From positions 1 through 35,444 of the IMG/VR virus record IMGVR_UViG_3300040946_000130: a stretch of 35,444 nt of DNA; one strand, given 5' to 3'. This document shows, in pieces, positions 27,747 through 34,570 of the stretch. The position numbers were made by a program, and so were the translations under genes. A model generated the notes under the pieces. It had not been told where the DNA came from, searched no databases, and worked only from the letters and a program-made list of their open reading frames with translations. Every line of letters starts with the position of its first letter. The first letter of the stretch is position 1. This stretch comes from a virus.

Positions 27747-30193
27747 GCGAAGGCCTCCGGACGCAGGAGGCGCCGCATATCGCTCATCGTTTGCGCGCGG
27801 TGCTGCTTCAGCAGATCCTCGTTCGGTGACCCGCCGAAGTGATTGGTCTGATGAAGCACAGCGGACCGGGAACCGCCCTGGTTCACCATGGTCTCGAAGT
27901 TCTGGGTTTGCGATGGCGACAGCACGCGCTCGGCGCTTCCGGAGGTGTTAAAGGCGAACCCCATGTGCGGCATCATGCCGCCATAATCCATGTGCGTGCC
28001 GGCAGCGTAGGCCATGGTTTTGGCGTAGGCCACCGCGGCCATCGCCGGCGCCACCGGCGGATTGATTGCCGAGTAATAGGCCATCGTGCCGGCTCCAGCG
28101 ACCGCGGCGTCCTTGCCGATCGTGGCGACGTCGGCCGCGCCCTGGGTCGCCTCCTGCGCGGCCAGTCCGGAGACCTGCATCAGCTTGTCGAGCGCCCACA
28201 TTTCAGCCTTCTCGAGCAGCCAGCGCGCAACGAAGTTAACCACCTGGAGTTCCATGTCGCCCAGCATGCGCCCAAAGGCCTCGCCCGCGGTCCGGGATCC
28301 GGTCGCCCACTCATTGAATGCCCGGGTGAAATCGGTATTGAATTCATTCGCGACCTTTTTGTAGGCCTGCTCCATTTTGGTCGCTTCCTGTTGGACGATC
28401 CGTTCCCGTTCGAGCGCTGCGCGCTTGGCCTCCTTAGTCATCTGGTCCTCGAGCTTTTTGTACTCGATCGCCTCCTTTTCACCGGCGCCCGGGTTAAAAA
28501 GGCCCTGCTCGGTTTTGAGGGCGCCCTGGGTCGTAGCCTCGCGGAGCTTCAGCGCGTCAAGCAAACGCTGCTCGGCCACGCGGTGCGAGATAATGCCGAG
28601 TTCTTCCTGCCCGCGGATTTCGACCTGGGTGCGCTCAAACTCCTGGTCAGCCGCCTCGATCAGAGCCGCTGCCGTTTCGCGGGCGGCAGAGATCTGCTCT
28701 TCCCGGGTTCGGTTGGCATTCTCGAGTTCGGCCCGGGCCTGTTCTTCAGCGCGCCGCCGGGCAGCTTCGTCCTCTTTCTGCTGGGCTTCGAAAGTGGCAT
28801 TCAACCGCTCCTTGCCGAGCGCGTCGATCTGCTCCTTGGCCTTTGCAAGCGCCAGTTGGTTTTCAAGAACGCGCAGCTGCTCCCGTTCGGCCGCGGTCCC
28901 TTCTGTGATGGTGCGCGCCTTCAGGTTATTGAGCTCGATCTGCTTGTCCATGGCAGCGACGATTTCCTGCTCCGGAGCCAGCTGGGCATCGGCCGCATGC
29001 GCCGCCTCGATCTGTGACCGCGCGATCTGTTCAGGAAGATTGTCAGAGGTTCCCTTGGATCCACCGCCCTTTTCCCCGGTGAGCTTTTCGTGAACCTGCT
29101 GCGCATCCCGGAGACGCATCTGTTCTTGGATCGCGGCCGTTTCCCTCTGGGTGTCAGCAATCAGGATTTCGGTCGCTGAGACCTCGTTCGCAAGCTCGCC
29201 CGGAAAGATGCCCATGGTCTGCTGGGCGTGCAGGTCGTTTAGCTTTTTTTGTTCCGTGGCGGTGAAACTTTTCGCCTCGGCCAGCTGCTGCTCGAGCGAG
29301 ACCGCCTTCTCCATCCAAAGCGCGTGCTGCTCGAGGTCGATCTGCTCCTGGCGCGTGCCGGTCGTCTGTGTGAGGCGCTGCAGCGTCGACCCGGCCAGCG
29401 ACTGCATCTTTAGGAGCGCCTCTTCTTTATCGATCAGGCCCTGCAGCTTCGCATTCATTTTGTCGGCTTCGACCAGGGCATCGTCGATGGCCTCTTTGAT
29501 GGCATTGGGGTTGGGTTTGTGCTCGAGCTTCGCGTTCGCGGCCTCGATTTTGTCAGCCTCGAGGGACGTCTCGTCGATCAGCGACCGATAGGAGGAGTCG
29601 AGCCCGGCGAGTTTCTGCTGGAACTCCCGCGCGCCCTCGCCGCCCAGATCGAATGCCTTGTAGATAGCCTCGCCCAGGTCGTAGAGCAGAAACACACCGG
29701 CAGCAAAGATTGCCACCGGGACCATGGCGGCGAGGATCGGGCCTAGCACCGAGGAGCCCGCAGCCAGCTTTGCCAGGCCCATCTCCATCATGTGAGCGGA
29801 GCCGGTCATGGCCCCCATGCTCACCTTGGCAGCGCCCATCGCCTCGGAGTGGCTATACGTTGCCGAGGTATCAACGCGCTGCGCGGCGGCGTTAGTCAAC
29901 GTTGCGGCTGTGTTGGCTTCCTGGCTGGCGGTGAGCTGCTGGACCGCGGCCGTAGCCATCGTGCTCGCTTCGGCATATTGCTGGATGATGGCCGCGGCGG
30001 CCGTCGATCCGCCCTCGGCTGCAGCGCCCAACTGAACCTGCGCCTCAGTGAGCGCCTTTGTCGCGGCCGTGGCCTTGGCCTGAGCGGCGGCGATCTGGTC
30101 AGCGGAGGACTCGATCGCAGCGGTGGCCTGGCTAACTGCAGGCCCAACCCCACTCGCATCAGCCGTGATAGTTACCCGGAGTTCGTCCGCCAT
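27743..30193 (-). CDS. Tape measure protein
   Basis: 816 residues from ATG at 30191-30193, the second longest gene here. It sets tail length and spans the tube. The start (MADELRVTITADASGVGPAV) is typical of lambda-like tape measures, followed by long Ala-rich coiled coil (DQIAAAQAKATAATKALTEA), a membrane-like span at 149-170 (ILAAMVPVAIFAAGVFLL), a second coiled coil to about 640, and a C-terminal part (EWATGSRTAGEAFGRMLGD and LSPSQTQNFETMVNQGG) usual in the family. By the usual rule of about 1.5 angstroms per residue, the tail would be near 120 nm. Confidence 0.9.
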   Translation of the reverse strand: MADELRVTITADASGVGPAVSQATAAIESSADQIAAAQAKATAATKALTEAQVQLGAAAEGGSTAAAAIIQQYAEASTMATAAVQQLTASQEANTAATLTNAAAQRVDTSATYSHSEAMGAAKVSMGAMTGSAHMMEMGLAKLAAGSSVLGPILAAMVPVAIFAAGVFLLYDLGEAIYKAFDLGGEGAREFQQKLAGLDSSYRSLIDETSLEADKIEAANAKLEHKPNPNAIKEAIDDALVEADKMNAKLQGLIDKEEALLKMQSLAGSTLQRLTQTTGTRQEQIDLEQHALWMEKAVSLEQQLAEAKSFTATEQKKLNDLHAQQTMGIFPGELANEVSATEILIADTQRETAAIQEQMRLRDAQQVHEKLTGEKGGGSKGTSDNLPEQIARSQIEAAHAADAQLAPEQEIVAAMDKQIELNNLKARTITEGTAAEREQLRVLENQLALAKAKEQIDALGKERLNATFEAQQKEDEAARRRAEEQARAELENANRTREEQISAARETAAALIEAADQEFERTQVEIRGQEELGIISHRVAEQRLLDALKLREATTQGALKTEQGLFNPGAGEKEAIEYKKLEDQMTKEAKRAALERERIVQQEATKMEQAYKKVANEFNTDFTRAFNEWATGSRTAGEAFGRMLGDMELQVVNFVARWLLEKAEMWALDKLMQVSGLAAQEATQGAADVATIGKDAAVAGAGTMAYYSAINPPVAPAMAAVAYAKTMAYAAGTHMDYGGMMPHMGFAFNTSGSAERVLSPSQTQNFETMVNQGGSRSAVLHQTNHFGGSPNEDLLKQHRAQTMSDMRRLLRPEAFA

Positions 30194-30842
30194 TCCCGCT
30201 CCATATCCGCGATCATTTTCAACTGATCAGGCGTGCGCAGGAACGCCGGCATGTCGGCCAGCTTCCGGACGTTCCTGCGCGGCGGCATCTTCGAAAGCGC
30301 CTCGGAATTCATCCTAGCAGCCTCGCGGAAAGACGGCTTCACGGATCGACCGTCTCGGCCAGGGGCCTTGTAGTGCAGGTAGGCAGCGACCAGAATGTCG
30401 GCCGGTGGGTGGGCGGCCATAAAGGAATCGAGCATCCAGAAATCAGAGAGCAGGAGCCGGCGCGCCTGGTCGGGCGGAATGCCGTGCCAACGCGCAAGCG
30501 ACCCAAAGATGTACTCGATATCTACTCGGCCGCCGCGACCGCCGGTGCTGCCGGCGCCGGTGCGTTTTTTTCCAGAACCCTCTTAAAGCCGTTGACCTCA
30601 TTCGCGGCGTCCAGGAGCAACTGAAAGGGAGCCGGACCGCCCTCGGGGTCGAAGGCGTGCACTGAACGGACCCAGGCCTCGGTGCCGCGCTCCTGGTCAC
30701 CAGAGGCCAGGATGGATGCGGCGATCATGGCGATGTTAAACTTCCGCCCCGTTTTGCCGCTCAGATCAACTGTTTCGAGGTCGCCGACCGTGATGGTGGC
30801 GAGAATGACTTCCTGACCTTCGATGAGAACCGGCTTCTTCAT
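30172..30842 (-). CDS. Tail assembly chaperone GT, made by -1 frameshift
   Basis: Frame 0 runs from 30842 to the slip site at 30570-30564; after a -1 shift the frame continues from 30564 to the stop at 30172, giving 93 + 130 = 223 residues. The -1 part reads RTGAGSTGGRGG, then RVDIEYIFGSLARWHGIPP and DQARRLLLSDFWMLDSFMAA, a sensible folded domain with no stop, and it overlaps the tape measure start. This is the lambda G/GT arrangement, in which GT binds the tape measure during tail tube assembly. The T domain could also start at an internal ATG (30435), but the part between the slip site and that ATG looks coding. Confidence 0.82.
30522..30842 (-). CDS. Tail assembly chaperone G
   Basis: 106 residues from ATG at 30840-30842 with a purine-rich site (GAAAGCAGGT) upstream. 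It reads KKPVLIEGQEVILATITVGD, then KTGRKFNIAMIAASILASGD and PFQLLLDAANEVNGFKRVLE, and ends in an Ala/Pro-rich tail after the slippery site. Size, position between major tail protein and tape measure, and the frameshift support the G role: coating the tape measure before tube polymerisation. The promoter-bearing gap upstream may give it its own transcript. Confidence 0.82.
   Translation of the reverse strand: MKKPVLIEGQEVILATITVGDLETVDLSGKTGRKFNIAMIAASILASGDQERGTEAWVRSVHAFDPEGGPAPFQLLLDAANEVNGFKRVLEKNAPAPAAPAVAAAE
30564..30570 (-). promoter_or_regulatory. A-AAA-AAC slippery heptamer for -1 frameshift
   Basis: In frame 0 the codons are GAA-AAA-AAC, so the heptamer A-AAA-AAC is exactly in phase for a -1 slip. 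It is followed by GCACCGGCGCCGGCAGCACC, able to form a GC hairpin (GCCGG-CAGCA-CCGGC) a few bases downstream. Both features are usual in phage tail chaperone genes. Confidence 0.85.
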
Positions 30843-30939
30843 GTGACCTGCTTTCAGAGAGCTGCGCGGGCCCGCCCTCCGTCACGAACCCAGACCTTAG
30901 ATCCGCGCCGGTTCCCCGCTCGCCCGCGCCAACGGTCCC

Positions 30940-30967
30940 ATAATACCGAAGTTGGTGTGGAAAGCAA
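30940..30967 (-). promoter_or_regulatory. Leftward promoter before the tail chaperone genes
   Basis: On the minus strand TTGCTT (30967-30962), a 16-base spacer and TATTAT (30945-30940) form a good promoter candidate in the 182-base gap after the major tail protein. TTTCCACA (30963-30956) lies just inside the -35 and ten bases before the -10. It would restart transcription after the adjacent terminator. Confidence 0.55.
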
Positions 30968-30976
30968 AGAAGGATG

Positions 30977-31010
30977 CCGGCCCGGATCGCCTGCAGGGTC
31001 GCCGGGCCGG
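30977..31010 (-). terminator. Terminator after the major tail protein
   Basis: Inverted repeat CCGGCCCGG (30977-30985) and CCGGGCCGG (31002-31010), a 9-bp GC stem with a 16-base loop, lies 14 bases after the stop of the leftward major tail gene. On that strand it is followed by CATCCTTCTTTGC, a broken T tract. It would lower expression of distal tail genes relative to the tube protein. Confidence 0.65.
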
Positions 31011-31024
31011 ACTTTTGGGGAAGG

Positions 31025-31969
31025 CTAGAAGGCCTGGTAGCTGACGAAGGGTACACCGTTGGGACCGGCAAAGCCCTCGTAGTCGGTCGTGTACATGGTG
31101 TAGTCCTCGAGCTTCGTGGCGATGTCGATCTTTCCCAGGCGCACGTTCGGCAGGTAGAAACCGAGGCCGCCGCCCTCGTAGGGAAAGACCAGGTTCAAAG
31201 CGATGATCGGGCCGTAGCCCATGGGGTGGTTGCCGGCCGAGAGCGTGGTCCCGGCGGCGGGCGATGGCGTCCAGGAGTAGTTGATGAACACTGCGGCGCT
31301 GGCGTCGGCCGGCGCGAAGCTATAGTTTCCCGCGACTCCGATGGCGTATTGACCCTGTGCCGGCAAGCCTTCATCGGTCCACACAGCCGTGCCGTCGGTC
31401 ACGGTGCCGCCGATATCGCTGAACGTGGGCAAAGTGGACCCCGAGGTACCGGCGGTGGTCACCTTCTGGATGTGGCCGGCCGCATCGATGTAGAGAGCCC
31501 CGAGCGCATAGGGCGTGGTAGCTGTCCAGGCGCCGCCCGAACTGACCCGAGTCAGCGAGATCCCGCTGTTCTGGTAGGTCACGCCGTAATCGACGAGGGG
31601 CGTTTTCGCCGAGTTGGTGACGGTGGCCACAAAAGGCGTCGTGGCAGGCACGGTGTGCGACTCGCCCGGATAGGTGGTCGTCGCCACATCGGCGGCCGTT
31701 GTCGCGTCGCCAAAAAACAACTGGCTCATCAACAGATTCGAGATCTGCGCGAACTCGAACGATCCCTTGATTGATCGCTTCCCAATGGCGGTGTCGACAG
31801 CCCACTGGTCGATGCCGTAGAGCGACTTGATGTCGGCGCCCAGCGTGAGCTTGATGTTCTGAAGAACGCCGAGCGCCACGGGCGTCGGATTGGGGGCCGG
31901 GTTTCCCGAGGTGGACTGAGGGGCTGCAAGAGCGACGCCAGAACCAAACATCAAACCAGGAAGCTGCAT
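31025..31969 (-). CDS. Major tail (tube) protein with inserted modules
   Basis: 314 residues from ATG at 31967-31969 with AAGGAG upstream. The core, NIKLTLGADIKSLYGIDQWA, KRSIKGSFEFAQISNLLMSQ and a C-terminal ANIALNLVFPYEGG-like region (IIALNLVFPYEGGGLGFYLP, then NVRLGKIDIATKLEDYTMY), is typical of siphovirus tube proteins. Residues about 112-233 are an extra domain: the stretch DYGVTYQNSGISLTRVSSG and PAQGQYAIGVAGNYSFAPAD, itself split by an AGHIQ module at 145-201. The extra domain probably decorates the outside of the tube. The terminator downstream suits a highly expressed gene. Confidence 0.8.
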   Translation of the reverse strand: MQLPGLMFGSGVALAAPQSTSGNPAPNPTPVALGVLQNIKLTLGADIKSLYGIDQWAVDTAIGKRSIKGSFEFAQISNLLMSQLFFGDATTAADVATTTYPGESHTVPATTPFVATVTNSAKTPLVDYGVTYQNSGISLTRVSSGGAWTATTPYALGALYIDAAGHIQKVTTAGTSGSTLPTFSDIGGTVTDGTAVWTDEGLPAQGQYAIGVAGNYSFAPADASAAVFINYSWTPSPAAGTTLSAGNHPMGYGPIIALNLVFPYEGGGLGFYLPNVRLGKIDIATKLEDYTMYTTDYEGFAGPNGVPFVSYQAF

Positions 31970-32033
31970 GATCTAACTCCTTGGCCGGCGAATTTGGCGC
32001 TGGGAGGCGCGCTGGGATCATTCTACTTCGTGC

Positions 32034-32249
32034 CTAAATCGACACCTTGTTCTGAATCGCCGCCGGCATGCCAGAGAGCACGACCCGGGCGGTCTGAAGG
32101 CCTAACAGATAGCCGGCCGCGACTTCCTCAGTTGCCTGCGCGCCAATAGCCGTATGCAGTTCTTTGAGTTGGTCGGCGCGATCCGCATCGACGAGAGTTT
32201 TCACTTGGTCGAGAGCGGTTTCGATGAACATCGCCGCCGGTATGAGCAT
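32034..32249 (-). CDS. Small helical protein before the major tail gene
   Basis: 71 residues from ATG at 32247-32249, chosen over a GTG two codons earlier because GGAG sits five bases before the ATG. It is helical (IPAAMFIETALDQVKTLVDA, then QLKELHTAIGAQATEEVAAG). No family is recognised. The place between tail completion and tube protein suggests a small assembly factor. Confidence 0.55.
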   Translation of the reverse strand: MLIPAAMFIETALDQVKTLVDADRADQLKELHTAIGAQATEEVAAGYLLGLQTARVVLSGMPAAIQNKVSI

Positions 32250-32265
32250 TTGCACTCCGCTGAAA

Positions 32266-32778
32266 TTATTGCCCGCTTAGAACCGAAATCGGAAAAACCA
32301 GGGCGCTCCGGTTGTTCTGCAGACCCTCGTTTTTAAGTATGCGGCCCTTCACTCTTGCATGATACACAACGCCGCCGAGCGTCTGTTTTTGGCCGCCCAG
32401 CAGCGGGATGACGGTGACTCCGTCCGCTTTCAAAGTCTGCTGCTGCATCTGGTAGAGCACGGCGTCGCGCAAGCCGTTAAGCTGAGTCGAGGCGATCGCG
32501 TCCTGGCCGCCGGTGATTTCAGCCAGTACGATCGCCGCGGCGTGAAGTTCATATTTCGGCAGCGCGATCGCGTTTTCGACAACCTCCTCATCGCCCTCCA
32601 TCATCCACAACCCAGGTAGGATCGCCGGCGTGATGGCGTCACGCTGGGGCATGCGCCGGCCAGTGGCGGTGGGGTTCTGAAAAACCGGCCCGCCCGAAGG
32701 GACGCCACCCACCAGCAACTGCGTTTGCGAGAGCAGGTTATACAGGTTTTGGAAGATGGTCTCGGTCGCCGTCATCAT
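32266..32778 (-). CDS. Tail terminator / completion-like protein
   Basis: 170 residues from ATG at 32776-32778, overlapping the upstream stop as ATGA. The sequence ETIFQNLYNLLSQTQ, RDAITPAILPGLWMMEGDEE, KYELHAAAIVLAE and the ending KGRILKNEGLQNNRSALVFP fits the general pattern of siphovirus tail terminators (gpU-like), which cap the tube at the head-proximal end. Position after the neck genes agrees. Family is inferred from size and order. Confidence 0.6.
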   Translation of the reverse strand: MMTATETIFQNLYNLLSQTQLLVGGVPSGGPVFQNPTATGRRMPQRDAITPAILPGLWMMEGDEEVVENAIALPKYELHAAAIVLAEITGGQDAIASTQLNGLRDAVLYQMQQQTLKADGVTVIPLLGGQKQTLGGVVYHARVKGRILKNEGLQNNRSALVFPISVLSGQ

Positions 32779-32969
32779 CGGATGTCCTCCACCAGAGTAA
32801 TCTCAACGCTGGTGTGCTGCTGGCCGTTGCGCCGTTCAACGTCGCGAGTGAAGCAAACGGCCGCGACCGTTTCCACCCGCTCTAGATCTTCAGCCAGCGC
32901 GCGCAAGCGAGCTGCGAGGGCAATCGCGACTTCCGCCACCTGAACCCCGTTCTGTGTAGAGATTCTCAT
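32775..32969 (-). CDS. Small protein between neck and tail terminator
   Basis: 64 residues from ATG at 32967-32969, overlapping both neighbours as ATGA. It has a helix (QVAEVAIALAARLRALAEDL) followed by strands (VETVAAVCFTRDVER, HTSVEITLVEDIR). No family is recognised. Perfect coupling on both sides supports it as a structural or assembly protein of the neck. Confidence 0.6.
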   Translation of the reverse strand: MRISTQNGVQVAEVAIALAARLRALAEDLERVETVAAVCFTRDVERRNGQQHTSVEITLVEDIR

Positions 32970-33553
32970 TCTGCCAGGACCCCCGCAAGCGCATCCGAAA
33001 TCTGAAAGCGAACGGTCTCCCGCACCTGGTCGAGCGACGTACGCATATACCGGAACTCCCGCGACGGTGGATGGGTGACCCGCTTCGCGAAAACCATGCC
33101 GCCACCTTCGCCAATCCAAGCCAGCGACCGCGGCAGGCGCCCCTCGGCCAGCGCGATCGATTCCTCGGCAGAGTGCATCGATTCCTTGCCGAACTCGCCG
33201 CTCGGACCCAGAAACTCGGCGAAACGATCCATGAGAGGCACTATCTCATAGGCGTGCGTGCCTCCGAACTCGAGGACCATGCCCACCAGATGTTCGAAGG
33301 AACCATCGTCCGGGATCTCGCACCAGACCGAGACCACCGGCCCATCCGTGGCCACGGGGGAGAGCACAACGGAAGAGGAGAGAAGCCCGGTGCGTGCCTG
33401 GATGATGCCCCCGGTCATGTTGTACATGATCGCTTCGTAAAGCGACTCCCCGGCCAGCCCCATGGCTTCAGCGATTGCCTCCATCAGCCGGTCACCCTTA
33501 GCGGCGAGGGCCTCAGCAACTTCATCGCTGTTGATTGTGTAACGAAGAATCAT
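32966..33553 (-). CDS. Neck / head-tail joining protein, HK97 gp10-like
   Basis: 195 residues from ATG at 33551-33553, overlapping the connector as ATGA. The start (LRYTINSDEVAEALAAKGDR, then LMEAIAEAMGLAGESLYEAI) and RTGLLSSSVVLSP with VLEFGGTHAYEI match HK97-gp10-like tail completion proteins, which carry the RTGxLxxS and FGGTHAYxI phrases. The remaining part is family-typical (REFRYMRTSLDQVRETVRFQ). It joins head to tail. Confidence 0.82.
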   Translation of the reverse strand: MILRYTINSDEVAEALAAKGDRLMEAIAEAMGLAGESLYEAIMYNMTGGIIQARTGLLSSSVVLSPVATDGPVVSVWCEIPDDGSFEHLVGMVLEFGGTHAYEIVPLMDRFAEFLGPSGEFGKESMHSAEESIALAEGRLPRSLAWIGEGGGMVFAKRVTHPPSREFRYMRTSLDQVRETVRFQISDALAGVLAE

Positions 33554-34485
33554 GGCAAAAAGCGCATTTTATAGCGCTCGATGGTCATGGCGGTACCGAT
33601 TTCCACCTCGAGCGCTGAATAAGCCGTGGTTCCGATCCCGGGCTGCACCTGAGAACTCTGGCCGATCCAAGCCCGCTTCCGGTACATCTGGGCCACCAGC
33701 CGCGCGCAAGCCTCCTGGAGGTCGAAGGGTGGCGCGCCGTAGGCATAAGCCAGCAGCACAGAGGAGCCCGCCTGGGCGGCGTTGAAGGTGTAGACCCCTG
33801 CGGGCAACACGCCGGGCTGCGGGGGCTGGTACTGCCCTGGGGCGGGCGCAGAGGCCCCGCTAGAGATCAGAGGCGTCCCGTTTGCCAGCAGCACGCCGGC
33901 ATCTTTCCAAAACGTCGCCGCGTTGGTGGCAGCTACGGCGTAAGGACCCGGGCCTGCTGGCACGCTCTGCGCCTCGGCAGGCACGTCGATGGTGTAGCCG
34001 GCGGTGTAGGACACCGCGACGTTCTGGATGCCCTCAACAAACCTGAAGGGCGAAGAGCCAAGGGGCGGCGCGTTGCCGTAGGATCCCCAGCCACCAGGCC
34101 GAACGCCCCAGCGTTCTTCCGGATAGCCGCTCCACCCGGAGCCATTCGAGACCAGGGCGATGTTGCAGATCGAACCCTCGGTGTCGATCACGTAGCCGGA
34201 CTGCAGGTAGTCGGGACTCGCCGGGATGATAATCCCGTTCACGGCGAGCGAAGCGACGGCCAGGATCGGGTAGTTTCGGACCGCGAGCTCATTCGCGCCG
34301 TTGCCGTTGTAGCGCTCAGAATAAGAGCGCACACCGGAGAGGAACCCGCGGCCGGTGCGAGTGAGGATGTTCTGAGAATAGGCGGTGATTTCAGACTGGA
34401 TGAGCGCCGCATCCGCCGTCGAAGCCTGGGCCAATATGGCATTTACGGCGCTTACGGTGGTCAGATCGATGACGGTCGCGCCCAT
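33550..34485 (-). CDS. Head-tail connector, gp6-like, with inserted module
   Basis: 311 residues from ATG at 34483-34485. The N-terminus (TVSAVNAILAQASTADAALI, then QSEITAYSQNILTRTGRGFL) and VAVSYTAGYTIDVPAE, with the C-terminal helix DLQEACARLVAQMYRKRAWI, match connector proteins that bind under the portal. Between the two core parts, residues 181-250 (PYAVAATNAATFWKDAGVLL to VYTFNAAQAGSSVLLAYAYG) form an extra module related to one in the tube protein, lengthening this protein beyond the usual 150-200 residues. Confidence 0.78.
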   Translation of the reverse strand: MGATVIDLTTVSAVNAILAQASTADAALIQSEITAYSQNILTRTGRGFLSGVRSYSERYNGNGANELAVRNYPILAVASLAVNGIIIPASPDYLQSGYVIDTEGSICNIALVSNGSGWSGYPEERWGVRPGGWGSYGNAPPLGSSPFRFVEGIQNVAVSYTAGYTIDVPAEAQSVPAGPGPYAVAATNAATFWKDAGVLLANGTPLISSGASAPAPGQYQPPQPGVLPAGVYTFNAAQAGSSVLLAYAYGAPPFDLQEACARLVAQMYRKRAWIGQSSQVQPGIGTTAYSALEVEIGTAMTIERYKMRFLP

Positions 34486-34497
34486 TGCTCACCTGAT

Positions 34498-34531
34498 AAA
34501 AGGGTGGCCTGGGGTCTCCCAACCCCAGGCC
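34498..34531 (-). terminator. Strong rho-independent terminator after the capsid gene
   Basis: On the minus strand GGCCTGGGGT, a six-base loop and ACCCCAGGCC make a perfect 10-bp stem (34531-34506), followed by ACCC and TTTT (34501-34498). It lies 39 bases after the capsid stop and just before the connector start, so capsid transcripts would mostly end here. Confidence 0.85.
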
Positions 34532-34570
34532 TGGATTTGCGCCGCGCCGGTGGCGACACTCCTCCGCTCG

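Noticed and set aside
27839-29017. Plus-strand open frame of 392 codons opposite the tape measure
   Set aside because: A shadow of a strongly biased coiled-coil gene; no ribosome site or domain.
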